Below the pieces are notes generated by a model. It did not search any database. It was not told where the DNA came from and saw nothing but the letters and a program-made list of their open reading frames with translations. DNA of 5,934 bases from positions 1 through 5,934 of the forward strand of contig DAOVRE010000118.1 in NCBI GenBank assembly GCA_030628305.1. The letters are read 5' to 3'. Of this stretch, positions 1-4,875 are shown one piece after another (within the stretch, counting starts at the first letter, position 1; the number at the start of each line of letters is the position of its first letter). The stretch comes from Candidatus Heimdallarchaeota archaeon. GTDB taxonomy: Archaea; Asgardarchaeota; Heimdallarchaeia; Heimdallarchaeales; Heimdallarchaeaceae. The position numbers and the translations under genes are program-made.

Positions 1-90
1 GAGTCACCCAAACCTCCTGAAGAGAAGAAAGAGTCACCCAAACCTCCTGAAGAGAAGAAAGAGTCACCCAAACCTCCTGAAGAGAAGAAA
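1..90 (+). repeat. Perfect 30-bp tandem repeat, three copies
   Basis: Units at 1-30, 31-60 and 61-90 are identical over all 30 bases, starting gagtcaccca and ending agagaagaaa. Bases 91-120 depart from the unit but stay Glu/Lys/Asn-rich. There are no spacers, so this is a coding minisatellite and not a CRISPR array. The lack of synonymous differences points to recent duplication by slippage or unequal recombination, so copy number may vary between strains. The array touches the window edge, so three is a minimum count. Confidence 0.95.
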
Positions 91-120
91 GATGAAAAAA
101 ATGAAGAAAACGGAGAATAG
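1..120 (+). CDS. 3' end of a gene with a charged, proline-rich repeat tail (5' part outside window)
   Basis: Frame 1 is open from the first base and ends at TAG (118-120). The visible 39 residues are three copies of ESPKPPEEKK followed by DEKNEENGE. This is a Glu/Lys/Pro-rich tail with balanced charge and no hydrophobic core, so it is almost certainly disordered and solvent-exposed. The three copies are identical at DNA level, codon for codon. The gene is convergent with the disulfide oxidoreductase gene, with only six bases between the two stop codons. Function cannot be told from the tail; such tails occur as linkers or extensions on many unrelated proteins. That it is coding is supported by the 30-base period (a multiple of three), the open frame and the well-placed stop, but the start and main domain lie upstream of the window. 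The array may also continue leftwards. Confidence 0.7.
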   Translation, partial: ESPKPPEEKKESPKPPEEKKESPKPPEEKKDEKNEENGE

Positions 121-138
121 TTTTCTTTATGCTTTTTT
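121..138 (+). terminator. Possible T-rich terminator of the plus-strand gene
   Basis: TTTTCTTT directly follows the stop codon at 118-120, and a T6 run follows at 133-138. Archaeal RNA polymerase can terminate at T-runs without a hairpin. The site overlaps the last codons of the convergent gene, which begin at 127. Confidence 0.4.
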
Positions 139-786
139 GTATGCTTCTAGCACTTTTTCTACAAAATTGTCTTCGGGATATGCTCCCTCGAATTGAATAG
201 TACCTTCGTCAATTACTGTTTTTGGAACACCCATTACATAGAACTTCTGAGATAACTCTGGAAATTCAGTTGCCTCAATCATTTCACCAATAATATTTGA
301 ATTTGCCATCGCTATTTTATGAGCCATTCTGACTGCTGCGGGGCAGTAGGGGCATGTTGGAGTGACAAATACTTGGATTTTCATTGGTTTATCGATTTTA
401 GCGATTTTATCAATATTTTCTTGTTTAAGGGAAACCTTACGTGCTGAAATATCCAGAATGTCCTCAACAATAGTTCCAAATTCATAACCACTTGGAATTC
501 CGCTAAAAATCACATTGTGTTCTTTATCACCATGAAGAATAATAGTTGGGTATCTTTCAACATTATATTTTTTAGCTTCAGGAGGATCATCTTCTCTATT
601 GAACTCCTCTATAACAATCATATTTTCAGGAGCTAATTCAGCTAAAAGCTCCAAAAGTTCTTTTGTTTGAGCACATGTCAAACAGCGATCTTTATCAACA
701 AATAGCTTTGCTATAACTTCATTTTCCATGTGTTGGAAAATCTCTTTAACTTGTCTTTTGATATTGTCATCTACTTCTAAGGACAT
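127..786 (-). CDS. Protein disulfide oxidoreductase (PDO), two thioredoxin folds
   Basis: This 219-residue protein consists of two tandem thioredoxin/glutaredoxin folds, the arrangement of archaeal PDO (the P. furiosus homologue is of similar length). The N-terminal fold has C35-L-T-C38 and a cis-proline at P80 (RYPT). The C-terminal fold has C145-P-Y-C148 after the strand KIQVFVTPT and a cis-proline at P188 (GVPKT). CPYC is the usual C-terminal motif of the family and of glutaredoxins; CLTC in the N-terminal half is less usual but keeps both cysteines. There is no signal peptide, so it acts in the cytoplasm, oxidising, reducing or isomerising protein disulfides with electrons exchanged through a thioredoxin-reductase-like partner not encoded here. 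The ATG at 786 is supported by GGTGAT five bases upstream. Its neighbour is a prolyl isomerase, also a folding factor, but the 108-base gap suggests separate promoters. Family assignment is firm; the in vivo direction of the reaction is not known. Confidence 0.93.
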   Translation of the reverse strand: MSLEVDDNIKRQVKEIFQHMENEVIAKLFVDKDRCLTCAQTKELLELLAELAPENMIVIEEFNREDDPPEAKKYNVERYPTIILHGDKEHNVIFSGIPSGYEFGTIVEDILDISARKVSLKQENIDKIAKIDKPMKIQVFVTPTCPYCPAAVRMAHKIAMANSNIIGEMIEATEFPELSQKFYVMGVPKTVIDEGTIQFEGAYPEDNFVEKVLEAYKKA

Positions 787-791
787 TGTTT

Positions 792-797
792 ATCACC
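792..797 (-). promoter_or_regulatory. Shine-Dalgarno site of the PDO gene
   Basis: On the minus strand GGTGAT lies five bases before the ATG at 786. It is complementary to the ATCACCTCC end expected for archaeal 16S rRNA and fixes this start codon. Confidence 0.8.
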
Positions 798-798
798 A

Positions 799-819
799 GT
801 GTGTATTATTTATGCACAC
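799..819. promoter_or_regulatory. Inverted repeat, possible operator in the PDO leader
   Basis: GTGTGTAT (799-806) faces ATGCACAC (812-819), giving eight-base arms with one mismatch around a five-base A/T centre. It starts just upstream of the Shine-Dalgarno site. If the TATA-like element at 841-850 is used, it covers about the first twenty transcribed bases, a typical place for a dimeric helix-turn-helix repressor. It could also be a weak RNA hairpin (the mismatch becomes a G-U pair) or chance. Confidence 0.4.
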
Positions 820-840
820 AGGTAAACAAATAGGCTTTTT

Positions 841-850
841 CTTTTAAAGC
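841..850 (-). promoter_or_regulatory. Possible TATA box of the PDO gene
   Basis: Minus-strand GCTTTAAAAG would place transcription start near position 820, giving a leader of about 34 bases that contains the Shine-Dalgarno site. A second A/T element, TTTTTTTATATTC, lies at about 864-876 and is an alternative, but it coincides with the likely terminator of the upstream parvulin gene. Confidence 0.35.
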
Positions 851-863
851 TTTTGCTTGAACG

Positions 864-880
864 AATATAAAAAAAGATGA
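864..880 (-). terminator. T-run terminator after the parvulin gene
   Basis: Fifteen to thirty bases after the stop codon of the parvulin gene the minus strand reads CATCTTTTTTTATATT, with a T7 run at 869-875. There is no stem-loop, as usual in archaea. Confidence 0.45.
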
Positions 881-894
881 TGAATGGTTTTATT

Positions 895-1167
895 TTACCC
901 AGTTCTCTTAATTATATGATAACCAAATTCAGTTTTTACAACGTCTGATAATTCTCCTTTTGCGAGCGAAAATGCTGCTTTCTCAAACTCTTTAACCATT
1001 TTACCACGTGTAAAGAAACCTAAACTTCCGCCTTTTTTACCAGATGAGCAAAGTGAGTGGATCTTAGCTAATTCTGTAAACTCTGCACCGCTTTGTATTT
1101 CCTTTAGTAATCTATCTGCCTCAGATCGTTTCTTAACGAGAATGTGACTTGCTTTTATTTTTGACAT
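895..1167 (-). CDS. ppiC: Parvulin-type peptidyl-prolyl cis-trans isomerase (PpiC/Pin1 family)
   Basis: The 90-residue product is a single parvulin domain with no targeting signal or membrane segment. It should catalyse cis-trans isomerisation of peptide bonds before proline in the cytoplasm. Family landmarks occur in order: KASHILV with the first active-site histidine H8, [16 protein letters not shown] with C40 (the Pin1 C113 position), [14 protein letters not shown] with M57 and F61 lining the proline pocket, and [14 protein letters not shown] with T79 and the second histidine H84. The Pin1 phosphate-binding basic loop is absent, so it is closer to human Par14 and the small archaeal parvulins described from Cenarchaeum and Nitrosopumilus. 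The ATG at 1167 has GGTG five bases upstream. It lies 53 bases downstream of the acyl-CoA synthetase gene on the same strand, so it could be read through from it or use its own promoter. Confidence 0.95.
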   Translation of the reverse strand: MSKIKASHILVKKRSEADRLLKEIQSGAEFTELAKIHSLCSSGKKGGSLGFFTRGKMVKEFEKAAFSLAKGELSDVVKTEFGYHIIKRTG

Positions 1168-1172
1168 ATTAA

Positions 1173-1205
1173 CACCAAATTTCCTTTCCGCAAGATATTA
1201 AAAAA
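1173..1205 (-). promoter_or_regulatory. Shine-Dalgarno site and possible promoter or terminator tract before ppiC
   Basis: GGTG at 1173-1176 sits five bases before the ppiC start. Further upstream TTTTTTAATATC (1194-1205) can be read either as a T6 terminator of the preceding gene or as a TATA element. As a TATA box it would put the start near 1174, inside the ribosome site, so the terminator or readthrough reading seems at least as likely. Confidence 0.35.
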
Positions 1206-1220
1206 GTATTTGATTTGTAA

Positions 1221-1928
1221 TTAATCAAGATTCTTCTCTTCTAAAATGATTCTAGCGTCAATTGCTAGTAACCCATTTTCTGTAGCAACAACCGGATTCA
1301 AGTCCATTTCGAAAATAATTGGATAGTCCTCAATTAATTTAGATAAAGTCAGAATCAATGAAGTTAATTCGCCCAAATTTACCTTGGGTAACCCTCTAAA
1401 GCCATCAAACATTGCCCTTCCTTTAATTTCATCAATCATATCTCGAACATCTTTTGAAGAAACTGGAATTAATCTAAATGAAACATCTTTGTATACTTCT
1501 ACAAAAATCCCCCCAATTCCGAGCGCAATCATTTTTCCAAACTGTGAATCTGTGTTTGTTCCGATTAAAAGTTCTACACCACTCACCATTTCCTCCACAC
1601 TTACACCTTCAATTTTAGCATCAGGATAAAAAGAAAGAACATTTATCATCATTTCTTGATAAGATTTAGATAATTCGTCATCAGATTTTATTCCTACTTT
1701 AACCCCTCCCGAATCAGATTTGTGAATAACATCTTCTGAAATAACCTTAAGCACGATAGGATAGCCCACTTCGTTTGCTCGTTGAATACTCTCTTCTAAA
1801 TCTTTTGCAACCTTCATTTTGTTCAATGGAATCCCAGCAAGATCCATCACTTTTCTTGATTCTTCGTAGTTAAGGACAGTTCTTTTTTGGTGTCTTGCGT
1901 CTTCGAAAATTGATTCAATTCTATTCAT
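1221..1928 (-). CDS. acdB: Acetate/acyl-CoA synthetase (ADP-forming), beta subunit, ATP-grasp domain
   Basis: The 235-residue product matches the size and layout of the separate beta subunit of archaeal ADP-forming acetyl-CoA synthetase (ACD), which with an alpha subunit converts acyl-CoA, ADP and phosphate to the free acid, CoA and ATP. Visible landmarks are the N-terminal helix YEESRKVMDLAGIP, the ATP-grasp nucleotide lysine in PIVLKVISEDVIHKSD (K61), the histidine H69 of HKSDSGGV that corresponds to the phosphorylated beta-subunit histidine, the core GVELLIGTNTDSQFG...IALGIGG (118-140), the KD..FRLIPVS segment (147-157), and the metal/ATP site FEMDLNPV (206-213) with AIDARI (222-227). No alpha subunit is in the window; ACD subunits are often encoded apart. 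The ATG at 1928 has no convincing Shine-Dalgarno site, and no in-frame alternative start lies before the upstream stop. The substrate acid cannot be told from sequence. Confidence 0.92.
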   Translation of the reverse strand: MNRIESIFEDARHQKRTVLNYEESRKVMDLAGIPLNKMKVAKDLEESIQRANEVGYPIVLKVISEDVIHKSDSGGVKVGIKSDDELSKSYQEMMINVLSFYPDAKIEGVSVEEMVSGVELLIGTNTDSQFGKMIALGIGGIFVEVYKDVSFRLIPVSSKDVRDMIDEIKGRAMFDGFRGLPKVNLGELTSLILTLSKLIEDYPIIFEMDLNPVVATENGLLAIDARIILEEKNLD

Positions 1929-1983
1929 TTGAGATACAACTCTATTAGACCTGTTAATTTCTAGATGAGTTTACCAGATTATA

Positions 1984-1996
1984 CTTAAATTAAAAT
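1984..1996 (-). promoter_or_regulatory. Possible TATA element of acdB
   Basis: Minus-strand ATTTTAATTTAAG would give a leader of about 36 bases. A weaker A/T element at 1953-1960 lies about 29 bases from the ATG and would make the mRNA leaderless, which would fit the missing Shine-Dalgarno site. The sequence alone does not decide between them. Confidence 0.3.
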
Positions 1997-2010
1997 CTTC
2001 TGAAAGTAAA

Positions 2011-2029
2011 TAAAAAAAGGAAAAGGAAA
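2011..2029 (-). terminator. T-rich terminator after the large repeat protein gene
   Basis: Within 20 bases after the TAA the minus strand reads ATTTCCTTTTCCTTTTTTTA, with a T7 run at 2012-2018 and no hairpin. This suggests the surface-protein gene ends its own transcript before acdB. Confidence 0.5.
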
Positions 2030-4783
2030 TTAATAAAATAAAGAAGGAATGGAGAGTTTTCGAGTAGATGGAGCATCTGCAGCTATCATATTGAACATAA
2101 ATACCGTTACAATTGCAAATTCTACATCTAAACCAGCTGAAGCAGTGAAGTTTTGCCAGTAATATGATCCACTGTAACTATATCTAAATCTATAGTCTCC
2201 AGCACCTATACCTTCAAACGTTGCTAAGCCATTTGCATCAGTAAGTACAGAAATACCTGTATAACTACCTGTTGAGGTAAATAGATACACTTGTCCATTA
2301 TTTACGTCTACCCCATCAACAGTTAGATGCACTTGAATTGTACCTCCTCCAATATTGAATTCTAGAGTTGTCCCATTGATTGCATCAAATTCTGGGGACC
2401 AGAAACGTTTTGCTAGATAATCAACTCTCCATTTGAAAGTTCCATCACCTATTCTTGGGCATGATAAATAGCCTGAACTCAGATCAGCATAGTAACCGGT
2501 ATAACTACCAGTTGGTGTGAAAAGATATGCACGTGGTCCATCTATATCGGTTCCATTTCCATCAAAAACATGAAGATAAACAATCCCACCACCAATATTG
2601 AAATCAATATTCAAATCGGGTGATGCAGTAAAGACTGAAGACCAATATCGCTTTGCAAGGTAGTCTGCTCGGAATTTGAAGTCAGCTTCACCGACTCCAG
2701 TGAAAACTGCTATTCCATCTCCATCTGTATTTGCGTATTTACCTGTGTAAGAACCTGTGTCTGTGAAAAGATAGATGCGAACACTTGTTAGGTTAACATT
2801 GTATTCATTAAACAGATGAACAATAACTGTTCCACCGCCTAAATCAACATCTACTATTAGTCCATCTGCAGTTGTAAAGACATCACTCCAAAATCTACGT
2901 GCTAAGTAATCAACACGGAATTTATAGTCTCCACCACCTAGAGTGGTAAATTCAGCAATTCCTGAGGCATTAGTATTAGCATAAGCTCCAGTGTAACTAC
3001 CACTTGGTGTAAAGGCATAAACTCGTACTCCTATTATTGGAGTACCACCAGACGTAACATTTGCATAAACAGTACCACCACCGATATCATAAGACACTAC
3101 TTCAGTTTGGTCGAAGTAAAATACAGGAGACCAGAAGCGTCGTGCTTGGTAATCAACTCGCATCCTATAATTCGAAGTACCCACACCTTGAATCTCAACC
3201 ATTCCACTAGCATTTGTATTACCATATTTACCAGTGTATGATCCAGATTCAGTAAATAGATAAACCCGGACATTAACAATTGGTTTACCTGCTGATGTAA
3301 TATTACCATATAGAGTACCTCCTCCAATTGAAGCTTGAATAACTTCACCATCTGTTGCATTAAATACAGGAGACCAGAAACGTTGTGCAAGATAATCAAT
3401 TCTTATTTTGAACCATCCAGCTGCAACTCTTTCATATGTGGCTATACCTGTGTCATTAGTGTTTGACCATTTTCCACTATAGCTGCCTGATTCTGTAAAT
3501 AGGTAAGTTCGTGTGTTTTGAATTGGAAATCCAGAACCATCTGTGACATTTACATATATAGTTCCCCCACCGACGTTAACATCGATTACTGAACCATGAG
3601 ATGCACCAAATTCTTGACTCCACAATCGATAAGCCAGATAATCAACTCTAAACTTAAAGAGAGTTCCTCCAGGAACATTAGGAAAGAATGCCAAACCTGT
3701 AGCATTGGTATTAGCATATCGTCCAAAATATGACCCGCTAGCTCTAAATAGGTAGACTCTTACATTAGGTATTGGATTATCTCCTCCATCGATGACTCGA
3801 CAATAGATATCTCCTCCGCCTGTATCTATTTCAACATAGGTTTGACTTGGAAAGGTTACATCTTCACTATAATAAGTAATACCTGAAACATCAGCTCGAA
3901 ACTTATAGTTTCCATTTTCTAATGAAAAAGTACAAATACCATCAGAATTTGTAACAGAATTTTTACTGAGATAATGCCCAAAAGTGTCATAAACATAAGT
4001 TATTGCTCCTTCAATTGGAGTATCTACAGATTTCACTTTAACAGTCAGAGTTCCTCCTACAACTTTTATTTTTATTGGACCAATATTGTCAGGATGAGTA
4101 AATTCAGCTGAATAATGAAAAGCAAAATCCTTTGAAGCTCTAGCTTTGTAATGGCCTGGGAACAAGTAAGACTCTGATCTTCCAATAGAGTTAGTTGGTT
4201 CTCCTGAGTAAGCATACTCCCCAGTTGCCTTGTAAAAATCAATATTTGCACCAGTTATAGGCACTTCAGAACCATCTTCAAAAGTCACGATTACTTTTTC
4301 ACCTGTTGTAACTAAAATAGGATTAGTAACTTCTAATAAAGAATGGCTTGATTCACTGCTAATTATTAAAATAGCAATCTCTGCACCACTTGCTACTTCA
4401 GAAAGATCGTCAAACGATGCTATAAATTCAACTTTTTGCGTACTACCCTCTGTTATTAAACTATCTTTTTCATTCAATGGCTCCCATTTTACGTCTTTGG
4501 CTTCTTCCCCATCGACCCAAATGACTGAAACTCCAGTGATGTTTGCATTCGTACCTCCAATCACATTTTGTATTTGAAGAGACATGTAATCACATAGACC
4601 ATCATTATCATAATCTTTGAAGCTATTTTCATTAAGTAAAACAAGATTTGGCTCTGGTCCAGTGTTTAACATTGGCATTACAACGAGTAGAACAATTGCA
4701 GTGCCTGCTAGCACAAGAGAGATAAGAATAACAGTTGCTACTACGGGCGATACAGCCCGATTTCTCTTTTTGAATCTAATCAT
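2030..4783 (-). CDS. Giant pilin-signal surface protein with about nine beta-sandwich (carboxypeptidase-regulatory-like) repeats
   Basis: The product has 917 residues. Residues 1-10 are strongly basic (R3, K5, K6, R7, R9), and VSPVVATVILIS opens a hydrophobic helix to about residue 37. This is the archaeal pilin N-terminal pattern, with likely prepilin-peptidase cleavage between A10 and V11. Residues 41-160 form a non-repeated domain with a calcium-loop-like DYDNDGLCD (57-65). Residues 162-891 are tandem units of 79-83 residues, most starting with GGGT and sharing YLFT.SGSYTG.YANT..G and FRVDYLA.RFWS. Such units look like transthyretin/carboxypeptidase-regulatory beta-sandwiches. There are 13 N-X-S/T sequons and four cysteines (64, 284, 328, 775). 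The last 26 residues are a short unrelated tail with no C-terminal anchor. It is probably an extracellular, glycosylated, N-terminally anchored or filament-assembled adhesion or surface protein. The ATG at 4783 has a weak GTGA site six bases upstream. Pilins are usually far shorter, so it may be a membrane-tethered stalk and not a filament subunit. Exact function is unknown. Confidence 0.88.
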   Translation of the reverse strand: MIRFKKRNRAVSPVVATVILISLVLAGTAIVLLVVMPMLNTGPEPNLVLLNENSFKDYDNDGLCDYMSLQIQNVIGGTNANITGVSVIWVDGEEAKDVKWEPLNEKDSLITEGSTQKVEFIASFDDLSEVASGAEIAILIISSESSHSLLEVTNPILVTTGEKVIVTFEDGSEVPITGANIDFYKATGEYAYSGEPTNSIGRSESYLFPGHYKARASKDFAFHYSAEFTHPDNIGPIKIKVVGGTLTVKVKSVDTPIEGAITYVYDTFGHYLSKNSVTNSDGICTFSLENGNYKFRADVSGITYYSEDVTFPSQTYVEIDTGGGDIYCRVIDGGDNPIPNVRVYLFRASGSYFGRYANTNATGLAFFPNVPGGTLFKFRVDYLAYRLWSQEFGASHGSVIDVNVGGGTIYVNVTDGSGFPIQNTRTYLFTESGSYSGKWSNTNDTGIATYERVAAGWFKIRIDYLAQRFWSPVFNATDGEVIQASIGGGTLYGNITSAGKPIVNVRVYLFTESGSYTGKYGNTNASGMVEIQGVGTSNYRMRVDYQARRFWSPVFYFDQTEVVSYDIGGGTVYANVTSGGTPIIGVRVYAFTPSGSYTGAYANTNASGIAEFTTLGGGDYKFRVDYLARRFWSDVFTTADGLIVDVDLGGGTVIVHLFNEYNVNLTSVRIYLFTDTGSYTGKYANTDGDGIAVFTGVGEADFKFRADYLAKRYWSSVFTASPDLNIDFNIGGGIVYLHVFDGNGTDIDGPRAYLFTPTGSYTGYYADLSSGYLSCPRIGDGTFKWRVDYLAKRFWSPEFDAINGTTLEFNIGGGTIQVHLTVDGVDVNNGQVYLFTSTGSYTGISVLTDANGLATFEGIGAGDYRFRYSYSGSYYWQNFTASAGLDVEFAIVTVFMFNMIAADAPSTRKLSIPSLFY
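2111..4300 (-). repeat. Coding array of nine ~243-bp units (79-83 residue protein repeats)
   Basis: By residue the units are 162-242, 243-321, 322-404, 405-486, 487-567, 568-648, 649-730, 731-811 and 812-891. The matching DNA blocks begin at 4300, 4057, 3820, 3571, 3325, 3082, 2839, 2593 and 2350. Units three to eight all carry DY.A.R.WS with a GGG boundary. The two N-terminal units and the last one keep the fold pattern (Y-F-R, aromatic-W/Y-S) but lose much of the signature. The fifth and sixth units agree at about 47 of 81 residues by eye. DNA identity has largely decayed, so this array is old. Confidence 0.88.
4589..4615 (-). other. Calcium-binding-loop-like motif DYDNDGLCD
   Basis: Residues 57-65 of the large surface protein fit the DxDxDGxxD pattern found in EF-hand, dockerin and thrombospondin-3 type loops. 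It stands alone in the non-repeated domain just beyond the membrane helix. Calcium binding is inferred from the pattern only. Confidence 0.5.
4664..4783 (-). other. Class III (prepilin-type) signal and transmembrane helix
   Basis: This segment encodes residues 1-40. A short basic leader, R-A at 9-10, the conserved V-S-P-V-V start of the mature protein and an uninterrupted hydrophobic stretch to about residue 37 match the archaeal pilin N-terminal family. Uncleaved, the same segment would be an N-terminal membrane anchor with the bulk outside. Confidence 0.8.
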
Positions 4784-4810
4784 AGATATTCACTATATGA
4801 AGAGGGTCCT

Positions 4811-4837
4811 TTTTTTATTTTAAATTATCTATAAAGG
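4811..4837 (-). promoter_or_regulatory. Possible promoter of the large surface protein gene
   Basis: Minus-strand CCTTTATAGA (4828-4837) would give a start near 4807 and a leader of about 24 bases. ATTTAAAATAAAA (about 4813-4825) is a nearer alternative with a leader of about ten bases. The leader ends with GTGA at 4790-4793, a weak ribosome site. Confidence 0.35.
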
Positions 4838-4875
4838 AAAAAGGAAAAACAAAAAAAGAAAAAGCAAAAAAAAGA
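4836..4875 (-). terminator. Long T-rich terminator after the Ig-repeat gene
   Basis: Directly after the stop codon the minus strand is about 40 bases of almost unbroken pyrimidines, including T8, T5, T7 and T5 runs broken by single C or G bases. There is no hairpin. This is a strong candidate for an archaeal poly-T terminator separating the two surface-protein genes. Confidence 0.6.

Noticed and set aside
10..82. AGGAGG Shine-Dalgarno-like sequences on the minus strand inside the 30-bp repeats
   Set aside because: No minus-strand start codon with a usable open frame follows at ribosome-site distance; they are the complement of the Pro-Pro-Glu codons.
1..90. Short direct repeats suggesting a CRISPR array
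   Set aside because: The units abut with no spacers and translate as a clean in-frame decapeptide repeat ending at a stop codon.
1384..1629. Plus-strand open frame of 81 codons
   Set aside because: It lies antisense inside the well-supported acdB gene, and its product is low-complexity with no recognisable pattern.
1975..1997. AGATT...AATCT inverted repeat upstream of acdB
   Set aside because: Only five-base A/T-rich arms around a 13-base spacer, which is expected by chance in such sequence.
1971..2115. Alternative frame continuing past the end of the large surface protein into a hydrophobic peptide, as if a C-terminal anchor were lost by frameshift
   Set aside because: The hydrophobicity comes from Phe/Leu codons in the T-rich terminator, and the repeat family gives no sign of such an anchor; read support would be needed to revive it.
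3097..3399. Minus-strand open frame of 100 codons in another frame
   Set aside because: It is an off-frame shadow of the repeat array in the large surface protein.
4617..4823. Plus-strand open frame of 68 codons
   Set aside because: It is antisense to the pilin-signal region of the large surface protein and has no ribosome site or family resemblance.
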